Of a stretch of 64,000 bases of DNA, positions 1-11,321 are shown piece after piece; position 1 is the first letter of the stretch, and every line of letters starts with the position of its first letter. The translations under genes were made by a program, and so were the position numbers. Source of the stretch: Penium margaritaceum (lineage: Eukaryota; Streptophyta; Zygnematophyceae; Desmidiales; Peniaceae); the NCBI GenBank assembly GCA_023375785.1, contig SZWC01006897.1:31667-95666 (forward strand). The letters run 5' to 3'. Under the pieces are notes generated by a model that was given only the letters and a program-made list of their open reading frames with translations, ran no database searches and was not told the origin of the DNA.

Positions 1-22
1 CCCCCCCCCCCCCCCCCCCCCC
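1..22. repeat. Poly-C tract at window start
   Basis: A run of 22 C directly follows (in minus-strand sense) the zinc-knuckle codons of the gag remnant. Poly-G/C runs also border an assembly gap at 19704-19827, so this may be the edge of a difficult or misassembled stretch. Confidence 0.9.
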
Positions 23-1176
23 TTTTGGCCTGCTGTTTTCTTTGGTAGTTGCAAGAATCATGCCCAAGTTTTCTGCACTTGTAGCAGGCATGCATATTGT
101 TCTGGTCGGCGACGTCCACTTCCATCAAAGTGGAGGAGTCCCCCTATGGACTACTTCTGTTCCCACGGTGATTGTAGTTAGGAGGTCGCCATCAGTAGGA
201 TTCTTGGATCCGAACATTGTAGTCGACGCTGTTGATTATTTTTGCTAGTGCAATCATCCATGGTAAGTTCTTTTGGATGGCAAAAATGGCGAGCGCTCAC
301 CCCATGTCTTGTTTGAGGCTGTTGTAGTGAAAACAAAGCTTGTCGGGGGCAATATCTACACTCATGATGACCTTGCGGAATCTCTACGTGTACTCTACTA
401 TGCTGGAATGCTAATGCAAATGCTAGAGCGTGTACCGAGTGTAGGACTTCTTGTTCAATCTTCCAAATCATGCAAACATTCCATGCGAGAACTCGTTCCA
501 GTCAGTTTGTGGCGTCAGTGCATCTTGCCATTGTGGATTGATCTGCTCCAAGGGTAGAATGCCTACGGTCGGTGTTATTACACCGGCGCTGTTGGTTGTT
601 GATGATGCCCCGCCGGCCTCTTGCTGCCGTTGGATGGCCTTTAGATCAGATGACTAACTCAGCACCGTGACATGCAAAAGCACGGCTGCGAGGTCAATCG
701 TCTTTTGAGCATCGGTGACCCAAGCATCGGCACACCTCCAGATCCGTTAGCCACATCCAAATCGCTGGTTCTCTGGAGTTTGTAGGATCAAATGGCTCTG
801 ATGGGGCCGGAAAAATCTTGGGTTTGTTTGAGTTTAGGGGATTTCTATCGACGAGCACTGCCTCTTGTGCACTTACACTGTGAAGATCCTCCATCGCGAC
901 ATTGAGTTGTTGGAGCAAATAGCTGTTGATCCCCTCGAGCGTGGAAACACGGTTTTCCCGTTCCTCGTTGATTCGTGCCTTTTGTCCAGTGCCACCTGCC
1001 GTTCCTATTGTAGACGTTGAGGTTATCAGTTGGGGCGGCTGGTTTACCACCGTTGAATCCGTGGCCGGGTTGGCTGTCGCAGCCGTCGAGTTTGACCCAT
1101 TTGCCACATATTGTGCCACTCTAGCGTTTACTGCCACTTCAAAATTCACGTGCATAGGCAAGTTCTGCTCCTCCAT
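23..1176 (-). pseudogene. Ty3/gypsy-like gag remnant
   Basis: The longest open part (1176 to 694) gives 160 residues: a low-complexity Asn/Thr/Ala stretch, a coiled-coil-like segment near residues 72-105, then a proline-rich FPAPSEPFDP segment leading into a W-rich start of a capsid-like region. Reading on toward position 23, several in-frame stops interrupt a gag-like stretch that ends in CYKCRKLGHDSC (51-86). That is a zinc knuckle with the C-X2-C-X4-H part intact and the final spacing shortened. A primer binding site lies upstream at 1344-1358, as expected for the first gene of an LTR element. The gypsy assignment rests on general layout and is moderate; gag of an LTR element is firm. The pol part would lie left of the window. 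Confidence 0.6.
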
Positions 1177-1343
1177 CGCCGAAGTCGTCTCCGAGGACCT
1201 GGTGCTGGTCGTTGGATGCGCTTTCTCGCTTCATGTTGAAATCGCAAAGTCTGAAGATTCTTGATGTGAGAGATGCGCTGAAGGCCTGTGCAAGGTATTC
1301 CTCCGGATGGGTGAAGTAGTCAGATGCCTATCCAACACCACTA

Positions 1344-1358
1344 CGCTCAGATACCAAA
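1344..1358 (-). promoter_or_regulatory. Primer binding site, 3' end of initiator tRNA-Met
   Basis: The minus strand reads TTTGGTATCTGAGCG. This differs at one base from the usual plant LTR-element site TGGTATCAGAG, which pairs with the 3' end of tRNA-iMet. It lies between the gag remnant and the putative LTR. Confidence 0.7.
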
Positions 1359-1363
1359 TGATT

Positions 1364-1935
1364 TGCTGAACGGAGTGTAGGTAGTTAAAAGGTAGAAGTT
1401 GCAAGGCAGAACGCGGTTGCTAACTTGGGACACTTGAGGAGTTTGTTAATTTGCGGTAAGTGTTCTTCGATGAAAACTGTTGGAATGATCGAACACATGC
1501 ATACAAGTGTTGAGGTTCCAAATGAGGCATAGTTGAGGTCGTTGAATTGATTGTCAAGCGACGTATGTGGACGGACATTGTGAGTGGTCGGATCAAGAAG
1601 AACCGCCGAGGAATCAGGGGGCTTTGAAGATCGACGACAAAAATGGGAGATGCATTTGTATAGATTTTGGTATTTCTCGATGCGTCAAGGAGTTGACCAA
1701 AAGGTTGTCACACTTTTGTCATTGATTGTCGAGAGTAGTTGAAGTTGTCTGAAAGTGTGAGAAGGTTCACCGGAGGGTGAGGGCATTTTGTCAAATTGCC
1801 CTCAACCGTCGGGGTCAAAAGTGAATTCTCATTGTGCGGTGGGCTATTTGTGTAAGGACAGAAAAACCCACACAGAGTGATAAGGGACTCGTGTACGTCT
1901 GGTACGTAACACAAGCAACGGCATGTCATTAGTGG
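1364..1935 (-). other. Probable 5' LTR and flank of the gag remnant
   Basis: Non-coding sequence starting with TG (plus view) a few bases from the primer site, which is where the end of a minus-strand LTR should be. The far edge cannot be fixed because no partner LTR is in the window. No gene is seen here. Confidence 0.4.
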
Positions 1936-2219
1936 TGTTGTTGTGTGGGCTTTGAATTGGCACTGCTCCACACAAAAACTGTGGAACCACAGCCCTTTTA
2001 GGTATCCCAAGACTACCTAACAACCTACGACATTGCCAATGTGATGCACTTGCTGTGTTTCGGCATGTAGATTTTACGGGAGTGTAGCTCCTAGTGCTTA
2101 CTCCGTGGTCAAGACCCAGGCACCTGAAGACATGTTCTGGGGTTACAAGGAGTCCTGGCGTGTATGTGTGGGGTTTGACCGGCTTGTTACGCTGCTCATC
2201 ATAGTTCATACCTTGTGTC
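1936..2219 (+). repeat. LTR G1, left arm (interrupted by A2)
   Basis: Starts TGTTGTTGTGTGGGCTTTGA and is clearly similar to 16591-16750 in the same orientation. The ATTCA at 2220-2224 and 10086-10090 shows that A2 inserted here. The continuation at 10091-10402 ends next to a primer site, so both arms together (about 600 bp) look like one old LTR. Confidence 0.65.
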
Positions 2220-2224
2220 ATTCA
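2220..2224. other. Target site duplication of A2 (ATTCA), left copy
   Basis: ATTCA immediately precedes the LTR at 2225 and recurs directly after the other LTR at 10086-10090. Ty1/copia integrases make 5-bp duplications. Confidence 0.85.
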
Positions 2225-2868
2225 TGAAACTTGCTAAGAAACTTCCTATCCTTGCTAGTGCTAACGTCGTGACACTGTCCAGTCACGTGGCACACTAGTA
2301 AGCAAGCAAACGCTAGAAACAACAAGGGTTAAGCAAGGGAGATGTGGAAAGTCTCATAAGCTTCAGTAGCTTAGCAATACAGGGAGAAATGACAACTGAC
2401 AAGCACATACCATAAACACCTGCCGCGGCCTTGGCGAGTGTTGCACGCGTCAAAGTCAATTCGTCTAAAAACCAACACAAAACCATTGTTTCGGCAGTAA
2501 CTCCGTGCACAGGAACCCAAACACAACACCGTTTGAACCTAAGAATGCACAAACTTGAACTGGATGCTATGACTGGTCACATGCACAAGTCGGGCATCGA
2601 TTGGCGGACAGATCATATAAAACATGCAAATCAGGCTCAAGAGCCAGTCCGCCAAGAAAACTCTAGCGACTGCACAAAAAATGTCAAGCACCCCAGCAAG
2701 CATCCGGGACGTAGTGGCAACTGTCTGGAAGCTGATGGTGGGTGGAACCACGGATGCGTCGCTGCTCTTGCTCCAGCTGGGTACGCATCAAGGATCTGCA
2801 CAAGCTTGGACACGGCCGAGTGGTAATGGAAAGCTATACAAACAGAGACAATGACTCTCATCACAACA
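2225..2868 (-). repeat. A2 3' LTR
   Basis: Minus strand starts TGTTGTGATG right after the polypurine tract and ends in CA at 2225. It aligns with 9476-10085 and with the A3 LTR 16952-17508. Confidence 0.85.
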
Positions 2869-2875
2869 CTCCCCC
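2869..2875 (-). promoter_or_regulatory. Polypurine tract of A2
   Basis: Minus strand GGGGGAG directly abuts the TGTTG of the 3' LTR, as required for plus-strand priming. Confidence 0.8.
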
Positions 2876-2967
2876 ATGACCCGATGGTACGCATGTCCAT
2901 ACACGTGCAATTTGAACACAGGTAGCCAACAAGATTCTCAACAATCCATGCTCACACCCCCCCACTC

Positions 2968-4700
2968 TCAGCCACTCTCAGGAAAGGGGTGAAGCCTGAC
3001 AAAATGAATGGCCACCATGAACTTTGCGTGCGCCATGGCCTTGGTCAGGAAGTTTGCGCGCTGCATTTCTGTGCCGACCCTGATGACAAAGATCACCTGT
3101 GGCTCCACAAGATCACACACAAAGTGATTCTTAACAGTAATGTTCTTCGTGCATGCATAAAGTATACTAGATTTCTCTGCAATGGCAAGATTATTCTGGT
3201 TTTCATAGAATAGAACAATGCAAGGCATAGATTGAATCAACACACAAAAAAGCCATTGCAACCACACCGCCTCAGAAGCCCTAGGCCCTCAGTAGCACAA
3301 CATACTCTGCCTCGGATGAGCTACGTAAGAGACATCTATGCTTGCCGTTGTGCCACGACACCATGGTGCGACTCAACACAAAAACGTAGCTTGTCCAACT
3401 AAACCCATCAGGGCTCCACGCCCAATCACTATCTGTGTAGCCATCGACAACCACCAAACACTGCTGTCAAAAGTGGAGTCCGAGGTACGGTGTGGGAACC
3501 ACATACCATACCACTACCACAGCCACGTGAAGTGCTCTTGCTCAAGGACAATGTGAGAATTGTGCATGGAGGTTGATGGCGAAGACAATGTTGGGCTGCG
3601 TGGTAGTTTCCAAGTACATCAAAGAGTCAATCAGGCCTAAAAATAGGGTCACATCCACTATCTCCTCCAGATATACTGGATCATCCACCTTCTAAGAATT
3701 CTGCCCATTCAGTGTGATGGGGGTAGAGGCCATGGGGAATGCCCCAAGGAGGTCAACAAAACACTCCCCCACAATGGGGGCGTAATGCCTGATATAGCAA
3801 GAGTCTTCGTCATTTACGATCACGTACGATCTCCATCCCAAGAAACACACCTGCAGGACCGAGATCCTTTATCATGTAGGTAGCCTAAAGGACTGCCTTG
3901 GCCTCCTTCAAGACCTCCCTAGAAGGAGAAGTTATGAGGATGGTGTCCACATAGAGGAAGATGGTGGCAAAGCTTTCAGCTGTCCTTCACAGAAAGAAGG
4001 CGTCACTTTCCAAATAACTAGCACCTATCGGTGTGCGGGTGATCTGCAACTTCTACCACATGGGTGACTGTTTCAAGCCATACTAGCCCTTGTGCAAGTG
4101 CCAAACCTTGTCACTCGCTACAAATCTAGCTGGCTTGGCCATGTAGATCTCCTCCTCTAAGGTGCCATGGAGGAATGCATTGTTCACATCCATCTGTTAT
4201 AGCTTGTAGTCATGCTGAGCAACAACCCTGAACAGGGCGTGAGCAGTAGTTATACGTCCAATGGGTGTAAACGTGTCAGAAAAATCTACACCCTCAACCT
4301 GTGAGAACCCCTTAGCCGTCAAGCAAGCCTCATAGTGATCTAGCTTGCCGTTAGGCTTCACCTTCTTGTGAAAGACCCACTTGGCATGTACGGCCTTTCA
4401 CCTAGGTGGGAGGTCGACAAGCTCATAGGCACCTAGCTCATTGATGGCTCTCAGCTCATCCTCACAAGCAACACGCCAAAGCTCTGCACCGCCAGCCAAG
4501 AGTGCCTCCTTCAACGTGCCTGGTTCAGGCATTGTCAATGGAGAGCTCCGAGTAGCTAGAACGCGTGCCTTCGGACTCGGTCTGATGACAACCAAATCAG
4601 CTGTGGCATCGCAAGGGACCAAGAACTCATAAGAGACCAACACATGGCCAACAAGAAATGCTGGATGCACCTTTGTGTAATATGATTGGACACTCACGCC
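2968..4700 (-). pseudogene. A2 reverse transcriptase-RNase H (decayed)
   Basis: The amino end (4697-4398) ends in ELWRVACEDELRAINELGAY, the usual start of copia RT. Downstream, after frameshifts, come KWVFHKKVKPNGKLDHYEA, an AKGFSQ-like segment, QMDVNNAFLHGTLEEE and a YGLKQ motif, each cut by stops. The RNase H end (3267-2968) reads ENQNNLAIAEKSS and ends with NFLTKAMAHAKF, typical of the copia carboxyl terminus. No intact catalytic YVDD is readable: that stretch gives YVDTILI. The gene is non-functional. Polarity and order agree with the rest of A2. Confidence 0.8.
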
Positions 4701-4876
4701 AAGGGGTTTTGTACCAGGCTCGCCATTTTAATCACTATGAGATGGGCATTTAGGCTCTGCGCCAGTAGTCTGTTGAGCCCTCGAGGCTAGTGATCAAAGA
4801 CGACCACTGGGCTTGTGGGAGTAGCCCAATGCTGAGGCACTCTCCTCAAGCTATAGAGAAGGCTACTGGGCCATAG

Positions 4877-5329
4877 CTATAGGGAAATAGGTGCATGCAC
4901 GGGAGTGGGTATGGCTGGGAAGTCTACGAATACCGTGGAATTAGGTATGCGAGAGGGAACTGATACTGGTACAGAATTAGCTGTGCTAAAGGGAACTACC
5001 GTCCACATGGAAGTAGGTGTGCTAGAGGTGACTGAAACTGGAACATAATCAGTTGTTCTAGGGGGAACTGATGCTCGTATCGGAGCAGGTGTGCCAGAGG
5101 GGACTGAAACTGGCGCATGATCAGCTGTGCTAGAGGGGACCGACGCTCGGATGGGAACAGGTATGCCAGAGGGGACCGACACGGGCACACGATCAGGTGT
5201 GTCAGAGGAGACTGAAGAAGCTACTGGAGCCACAACCACGATGCCGGATCGCCAGCAGACGGATACCGGACCATAGGTGAGGAGGCCAGGATGGACCCAT
5301 TTGCAAGACTTGAATCCTTCATCCCCCAA
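4877..5329 (-). repeat. Ser/Pro/Val-rich repeated linker between INT and RT of A2
   Basis: An open 150-residue stretch contains about four degenerate 24-25 residue units built on VPVSVPSGTPAPIRASVP, that is, a coding minisatellite of about 75 bp. A3 has a shorter version at 31440-31550 (units on VPSGTPDPVP). It lies where copia polyproteins carry a variable, Ser/Pro-rich linker between integrase and RT. Confidence 0.7.
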
Positions 5330-5333
5330 GCAA

Positions 5334-6630
5334 TCACATGGATAGGAACGTGGTTGGCGGCCTGCAACAAAATGGTGGACATGTCACAATAGGTAAGAGC
5401 CTCAAAGAAGAGAGCATCTTCAGACTTGACAATGCAATAGTGAGCGGGGTCCTAAAGTGCCAGACCCTTGACCAAGGAGAGATGCCAAGGAAGGTAAACA
5501 TGGGTCCCCGAGGTGAGACCTTGAACCCCTCCTTGTCCTCGGAGTACCAGACACAGATGAGGATCCCCCAAATGCAAGCGAGACAGATATCGGCACAATT
5601 GTCGAACCACAACTCATAAAGCGTGACATGGTATGAAAGCGAGCCATATAGCAGGCGGTTCCAAACCCACATCTTGTAGGAGAAGCCCTCAAAGGCAAAG
5701 GATTCTGGAAGACTGCACTTAGACTGCATAGCGCAAATCATATCATCCATGGTGGGGTTCCAATGCTCATACAAAGAACTCACCACCACAATTGGAGCAA
5801 ATCTCACCGTGCTCACTAAAGTAGGCATCCATCTCACCTAAGAACTCACCACCACAATTGGAGCAAATCGTGTGAAGGGTGTCACGAGACTGACGCTCAG
5901 CCATCACCAACCACATGAGCGGTGCCAGCGCAGCATTGCTCTTGTGGTAGAGGTTGTAGACCCATCACATCGGGGTGAGGTCATCGGTCAGGGCGAGGAG
6001 ATATCAACTCTGAAATGAGAAGGAGTTGACTGGGAGATGACCGAGGAGGTCCGAGTGGACCAACTCTAGTGGACAAAGTGCCCGGGAGGAGGAGTCAGGT
6101 CAAGAACACAAATGCATCGTCCCCTGGAAAACAAAAAGCCAACCGGTTTTGGATGGCTTTTGAAAGGTAGTCACGTCAAAACTGGGGGCTGGCTGAGTTT
6201 GAATGAGCTTCGGCACAATGTTTGAGCTTACATGCTAGAGGCGACGATGTAACAAGCACTTGTGTTCAAGTGAGAGAACACTAGTGAAAAACACATGTGT
6301 AGAAGATAGTGGGAAACAAGAAATGGAGGGAATGCAACGAGAGACATGATAGAGGTCATCAACAACGGAGGCACAAAGAACGATGGCACATGTCTCAAGA
6401 GCAGTCTCTTTGACAAAGTAAGCAGGATGCTTACTAGTGCGACCCATCATGGTGCATGCACAGACAGAGAGCAGGATGAGCTCAAGAGCATGTTGGAAAT
6501 ATGAAAGGGGCCAGACGGAATATCAAGCCACACAACCCCAACTCCCGGCACAGGCAACGAGTGACCAGACCTTGTGCAAAAGGATCGAACAAACGCAACA
6601 GGAAGGAGCACAACGGAGTCACTACGATGG
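5334..6630 (-). pseudogene. A2 integrase (decayed)
   Basis: Recognisable parts in order from high to low coordinate: a pre-integrase region, an LVHSDL-like segment near 6070, CSNCGGEFLGEMD at the second catalytic Asp region, and an integrase carboxyl region with MDDMICAM...LPESFAFEGFSYKMWVWNRL and a YELWF-like end. The expected Asp-Asn-Gly-Gly core has become Asn-Cys-Gly-Gly. An exact 30-bp direct repeat (5774-5803 and 5840-5869) marks a local duplication at this point. Several stops; non-functional. Confidence 0.75.
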
Positions 6631-8511
6631 CATGTCATGTGATGGGTGGCACCAGAGTCAATGATCTAGGTGCCACTCTGCTCACGACCGGTTGTCAAAA
6701 CTGAGCAACATGCCATAGAAGACTGCGCCCCTACTGAACTTGTAGCAGATGACTAAGGACATCATGGATCTGTGACTTTTCAAGCCAGATGGTTCTTTCA
6801 GGTCCATCCTCACTTCAAGCCAATAGGGCTCTCCTACAAGCATCATCATGGTTAACAGACGTAGTAAGACAAGCTGTCTCGGGACAACACACTCGTGCCT
6901 CCCTGAGTACAAAGCGCCAGCAGTTGACAAAGATCCGCTGTTGTGTAATCCCGAGGATCCACATGACTGCTCTCCCTGGTGAAACTGATGTGTTTGCTAC
7001 AGTTGTGGTCGCCACGTACCCCATCTGTGCATCACAAGAGGAAGTTCACTGTGCAAGTGCCGCCTGAAGGCCGTGCATGATCTAAGGAAAATGGAAGGGC
7101 TACTCACACTCTGTGTAGTGATGGGTACCTCCATAGCTGTAGTAGTGGACATAACGTCCACTACCACAACTCGTCGGATGCTTCTACTACTGCTTGCCCT
7201 TCACGCATCTCTTTTCTCCCTCTTCTATTGAGCAGCCACAACAATACTGTGAGTGCGGCCACTTGAAGTAGGGGAGGAGGAAGATGAAGTGGTAGAGGTG
7301 GGACTGGTGAACTAGGACACAGGCGCAGGAGGGGTCGTATTCATTTCTGCAACAAGTTGACTTTGTTAATGGATGATTGCACCCTTGTAAGCTGACAGGG
7401 CCTGGAGGAAGTAGCAATGGGCCCAAGGAAGTCGTTGCACTGACTCCAACAACACTGAAAGGCCCACACGGTCCAAGCCCGTAAAGAGTTTCACATGGTT
7501 CAAGTGTGCCCCCATCATGATGGTGTTGACTGCACACAGCTACGTCCCACTAGTGGTCCAGAGATGTGTGCAAAGGTGCATTGCATGCCTCCAGTAGTCA
7601 GTTGCAAGCTTTGTGGGACCATGTGAGAGGGGGTGAAACTCATGCAGTCGGGCCGCCCTTGCGGCATGGGTCTCCATAGCGAGAATTTTCAGGGCCAGCT
7701 CCCACCTCTGGCGTGAATCTGCTCTAGTCTCGGTCCCGGTCTCACCTAAGAAGGGATGGAAGTCGACTATGGTCTCCCGCGTCATGGCGTAGAGCAGACC
7801 GCGCATCGCTCTCACTGCTGTCTTAGTCCGGTGAGTATTGTGAGTCTAGTATTGGCTGTGGTAGTAAGGCCAGACGTCCTTAGAATCGGCCCACACTTGA
7901 AACAAGGTCTCCCAGCAATCGAAGCCCTTGTCAGTATCGAAGTGGGGTGGAGGTGTCTGAAATTCCTTTGGTCGCCGCTCCATGGGGAGGAAGACCTTAG
8001 GCTTGGGAATTTCTGGACAAGGTGTACGGAGACTAACAGTGAGAAAAACACCATGAAATGTGAACAGTACTGAATGATGTTTCTGATCTCAATGGTGAAA
8101 TGGTGACTGAGTGAGACGCTATGACCCCAGACGTAGCTCATGAAGGTGCTCTTCGAGTATACGAATCTCGTTCTCACGTGTGTCATCTTCTGTCTCCTCC
8201 TCATCCCTGGTGTCAACCTATGATGAGGGGTGTTGAGGTAGCGTTGCTGTGTAGGGTGTAGATTACTGAACGGTTGGTGTAAGTGTTGTAGATCGTCCTG
8301 GTGGCTGCTGTGAGGGTCCCAAACGACCCCGTAATAGCTCCGCAATCTCCTGTGACGGGTCGGTCTGCTGCTGCTTCTGTAGGAGCATCTCATCCGGCAT
8401 CCGACAAAGCTTGTCAATTGCAAGTGACTACGATCGTGGACTCATGATTCTTGAAGAGTTGGAAGAGGAGGGGTCTCCCAACCCTTTGCCCTTGTCACAC
8501 GCGAGTGCCAT
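6631..8511 (-). pseudogene. A2 gag and protease (decayed)
   Basis: Gag probably starts at 8511 (MALACDKGKG), a start conserved in A3. The clearest gag block is 7815-7540 (MRAMRGLLYAMTRETIVDFH onward), ended by TAG. Its DNA aligns well with A3 19190-19560. A decayed zinc-knuckle region follows near 7000-7050. The protease motif IDSGATHHMT lies at 6634-6663 on the minus strand and is the canonical copia aspartic protease signature with an intact DSG. The empty hAT target corresponding to A3 is at 7410-7417. Confidence 0.75.
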
Positions 8512-9461
8512 CGTAGTGCTCTGTATGGGGCCAAACATAATAATACTCCAAACAAGGAACCAACAACATTTCTTGAGGAGTTGAAACATTGAGAAGAAAG
8601 ACATCTTGACCTCAAAATTGCTAATGTCAACAAGGGTGATGATGACATCAGCATTTTTATGCTTGTAGAAAGAAGCAAGCATTTTTTACGCTGGCATATT
8701 GTACACCAGCGTTGTTTTTTTTTCTTAGTCACGCGGACTCCATGTGACTGGTGGGGGTGACCGCGGTACCCCCCTTCTCACGGCTGTGTAGGGGTTGTGC
8801 AACCGTGCATGGCTATTGTGTACTTCTGCACAGTTTCTGCGTAGCTATGTAACAGTGCTTTGTAGCAGCACTGGTGCATAGTAGCAATGCTGTGCAAACT
8901 CAGTCTTGATGCTGTGGCATGTATGCTATTGCTACGGCGACTACCATTGTTGCTGCTGCTACGGTCGCTGCCACAGCTGCTACGCTGTAGTAGCCGATAT
9001 TAATGCTGCAGTGCTGGTGCTGTTGTTGCTGCTATCGCTATAGGAGCTACAATGCTACTATTGTGTTGCTGCTACTTCTGCCGCCACTGCTGTGCTGCTA
9101 TTGCTACTTGCGGCTGATGATGCCGCCACTACTCTAAGATGTTGCTGTCGTTGCGTGCTACCACTTCTCGCAGCCGCCGCCGCGAGCTACTGCTACAAGC
9201 TGATTCTCGTTTTTTTTTTAATGTACAGGTTTGTAGCCAGACACAGCTGCCGCTGCTGTCCGGTGCTGTTCCTGTCGCTGGGCATGGCTGTTGGAGCTCG
9301 TCACTGCTGGAGCACTCCCAATACGATGGTGGCGATTGCGGGGTGATGTTGCTGCTACTAACGTCAGCTGCGATAGGTCCTAGGATAAGGCGGCGGTGGT
9401 GACTTTCACTGCTGCTACCGGTGCTGCCTCTCTGTGGTGCAATTCAGCAAAAGAGGTATTT
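8512..9461 (-). other. A2 leader, CTG/TGC-rich
   Basis: Between primer site and gag, rich in imperfect trinucleotide repeats (GCTGCTG, plus view). A3 and the 10.4-kb element have equally CAG/GTA-rich leaders, so this is a family trait. Open frames here (for example 9092-9402) are low-complexity by-products, not genes. Confidence 0.6.
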
Positions 9462-9475
9462 CTTCTCCAATAACA
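9462..9475 (-). promoter_or_regulatory. Decayed primer binding site of A2
   Basis: Minus strand TGTTATTGGAGAAG directly after the LTR's terminal CA. It aligns with TGGTATCAGAGCAA in A3, so the iMet 3'-end site has lost several bases. Confidence 0.65.
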
Positions 9476-10085
9476 TGAATAGTTACTAGGTTGCTTCCTA
9501 GATTTTCTACTACTGATGTGGCGACACTATCTAGTCAGGTGGTGCACAAGCAAGCTAGAAGGTGCAAGAAACAGGAAGGGTTCGACAAGGGAGACGTGCA
9601 AAGTCTCATAAGGTGGTATAGCTTACTTAATGCAGAGAGAAATGACAACTGATAAGAACACAACACAAATACCTGCCACCACGCATGGCGGGTGATGAAT
9701 CACTGTTTTGGCTGTAACGCAACACACAGGTATCCAAACGCAACACCGTCTATACATAAAGATGCAAGAACTTGTGCCAAACGATATGACTGGGAACACG
9801 CACATGTCCGACATCAATCGGTGGACAGACAATACAAAACATGCAAATCGAGCTTGAGGGCCTGTCCACCGAGAAAACTCTAACGACTATAGAAAAATTG
9901 CAGAGCACGGCAGAAAGCATCCGGGGCATAGTGGCAAGTCTCTGGCGACTGTTGGTGGGTGGAGCCACGAACGCGTCGCTGCTCCGGCTCCAAATGGGTG
10001 TGCATCAGGGATCCGCACGGGAATGGACATGGCCGAGTGGTCATAGTAAGCTGTACAAACAGACAGAACGGCTCACATCACAACA
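9476..10085 (-). repeat. A2 5' LTR
   Basis: 610 bp, TGTTGTGATG start at 10085 (minus strand) and CA at 9476, followed outward by ATTCA. It aligns throughout with 2225-2868. Confidence 0.85.
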
Positions 10086-10090
10086 ATTCA

Positions 10091-10402
10091 CACAACTGTG
10101 TAATGAGTTCTGGCCTGGCAAGAGTTTTAGCTTTTGTGGGGACGTTTGCATTGTTTGTGTAACCAAACGCACCCCTGACTACGCTTGTCGCGCACCTAAC
10201 TTGACGGCAATTTAGGTCAGCTCAGCTCATTGTTGTGACTCCCTCTGCATGTGTTTTGTATGGAAGCACATTTGACACTATGGTTATGTCACCTAGCCAA
10301 AATCTTGCGGTCTTACATCTGACGTGTGGTGATGTCGCAAGCCAACTGAGCACTGATGCCCATTCAACGACAAGTATTCTAGGAAACTTCCTAGCTATCT
10401 GA
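10091..10402 (+). repeat. LTR G1, right arm
   Basis: Sequence between the A2 target duplication and a plus-strand primer site at 10406. Its end (CTAGGAAACTTCCTAGCTATC) resembles the end of the A3 LTR (CTAGGGAGCTTCCTAGTAG). Read together with 1936-2219 as one LTR. Confidence 0.55.
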
Positions 10403-10405
10403 GCT

Positions 10406-10416
10406 TGGTATCAGAG
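10406..10416 (+). promoter_or_regulatory. Primer binding site, 3' end of initiator tRNA-Met
   Basis: TGGTATCAGAG, an exact match to the standard plant iMet site. It defines a plus-strand element whose internal region runs right from here. Confidence 0.75.
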
Positions 10417-11292
10417 TGAGGGAGCCACAGCTTGTAGCAAAGATGCACGAGTAGTAGCAGTAGTGAGTGGAAGTAGTGACAACCACCCAAAGCAGCAGTA
10501 GCAGGTCTTGGTAGGACCCACTACAACAACATTATAGCGGAGGAAGCGGCGGTAGTAGCACATGATGTTGCCAAGTATGGCGACAACCGTCTTAGCCACG
10601 TCGGTAGTAGCTGCAGTAACAAGTAGCATCGGGAGCCATTCCAACTGTCTGAGGCAACTATGAGAGCTGCAGTGGTGTGAACCAACAACGGCAGAAGGGC
10701 TCGTGGGAGAAGGAGCCTCACCAGCAGTAGCTGCAGTGGCAACAACAGCGGCAGGCAGCTACAGAAGCAATGACAGTAGGAGCCATATTAGCAGCACCAA
10801 TGATAGTGGCGAGCAACTGTAGTAGTAGCGACGGTGGGCAGCAACCACGGCAGCAGCAGTGGCAGCGAGCAGCTACAGCAACAACGGCAATGGGCAGCTA
10901 TAGTTGTAGAAATAGCGGGCAGCAGCCATAGCAGCAGCAGTGGCGACAAGGAGCTACAACACTGGCAATAAGCAATAGCAAAAGCAGTGGCAGGCGGTTG
11001 TCACAGCAATGACGGTGGGAAACAGCTGGATTAGCAGCATTGGCGGTGAGCAGCTATAGCAACAGCAAAGGTGGAGAGGAGCTGCAGCAGCAGCAACAAT
11101 AGTAGCAACAGGTACATCGATGAGAAACTGCAACTGCGGCATCTCGCTATAGCGGCAACATCTGCTATAGAAGCTTTTACTGTAGCCGATGCAACACCCG
11201 TTACACCGGTTGCTGCACCAACCACAACAGCAGCTACTGCAGCAGCTTCTACTGTTGGGTTCCTGGGGGAATCAACACGGGGGACCCGTCAA
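10417..11292 (+). other. CAG/GCA-rich leader, no gene
   Basis: Imperfect CAG, AGC and GTAG triplet repeats throughout, matching the kind of leader seen in A2 and A3. Long open frames on both strands are repeat artefacts (poly-Leu or poly-Ala). Confidence 0.55.
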
Positions 11293-11321
11293 GGGGGGGG
11301 GGGGGGGGGGGGGGGGGGGGG
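11293..11321. repeat. Poly-G tract (29 G)
   Basis: An uninterrupted G run followed by GAGGAGGCCC. Length is uncertain in short-read assemblies. Confidence 0.9.

Larger units (their letters stand above)
2225..10085 (-). mobile_element. Complete but decayed copia element A2
   Basis: A 7,861-bp minus-strand element with LTRs at 9476-10085 (5') and 2225-2868 (3'), target duplication ATTCA, a decayed primer site, polypurine tract and gag-PR-INT-RT-RNaseH order. The two LTRs match only at roughly two thirds of positions by eye, and every coding domain has stops and frameshifts, so the insertion is old. A second copy (A3) lies in the opposite orientation at 16952-31570 and confirms the domain boundaries. 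Confidence 0.85.

Noticed and set aside
2431-2826. 131-codon plus-strand frame
   Set aside because: Lies wholly inside the A2 3' LTR, antisense to the element; the homologous LTRs do not keep it.
6990-7030. Plus-strand CYSCGRHVPHLC, zinc-knuckle-like
   Set aside because: It is opposite to the A2 gag strand, spacing is wrong, and the sense frame (SSCDAQMGYVATT, also in A3) is the better gag reading.
10417-11292. Poly-Leu, poly-Ala and poly-Gln frames
   Set aside because: All derive from CAG/GCA triplet repeats read in different frames; no conserved domain.
11293-11321. G-quadruplex regulatory element
   Set aside because: A pure G run of uncertain length; no conserved G-tract/loop pattern and no nearby gene.
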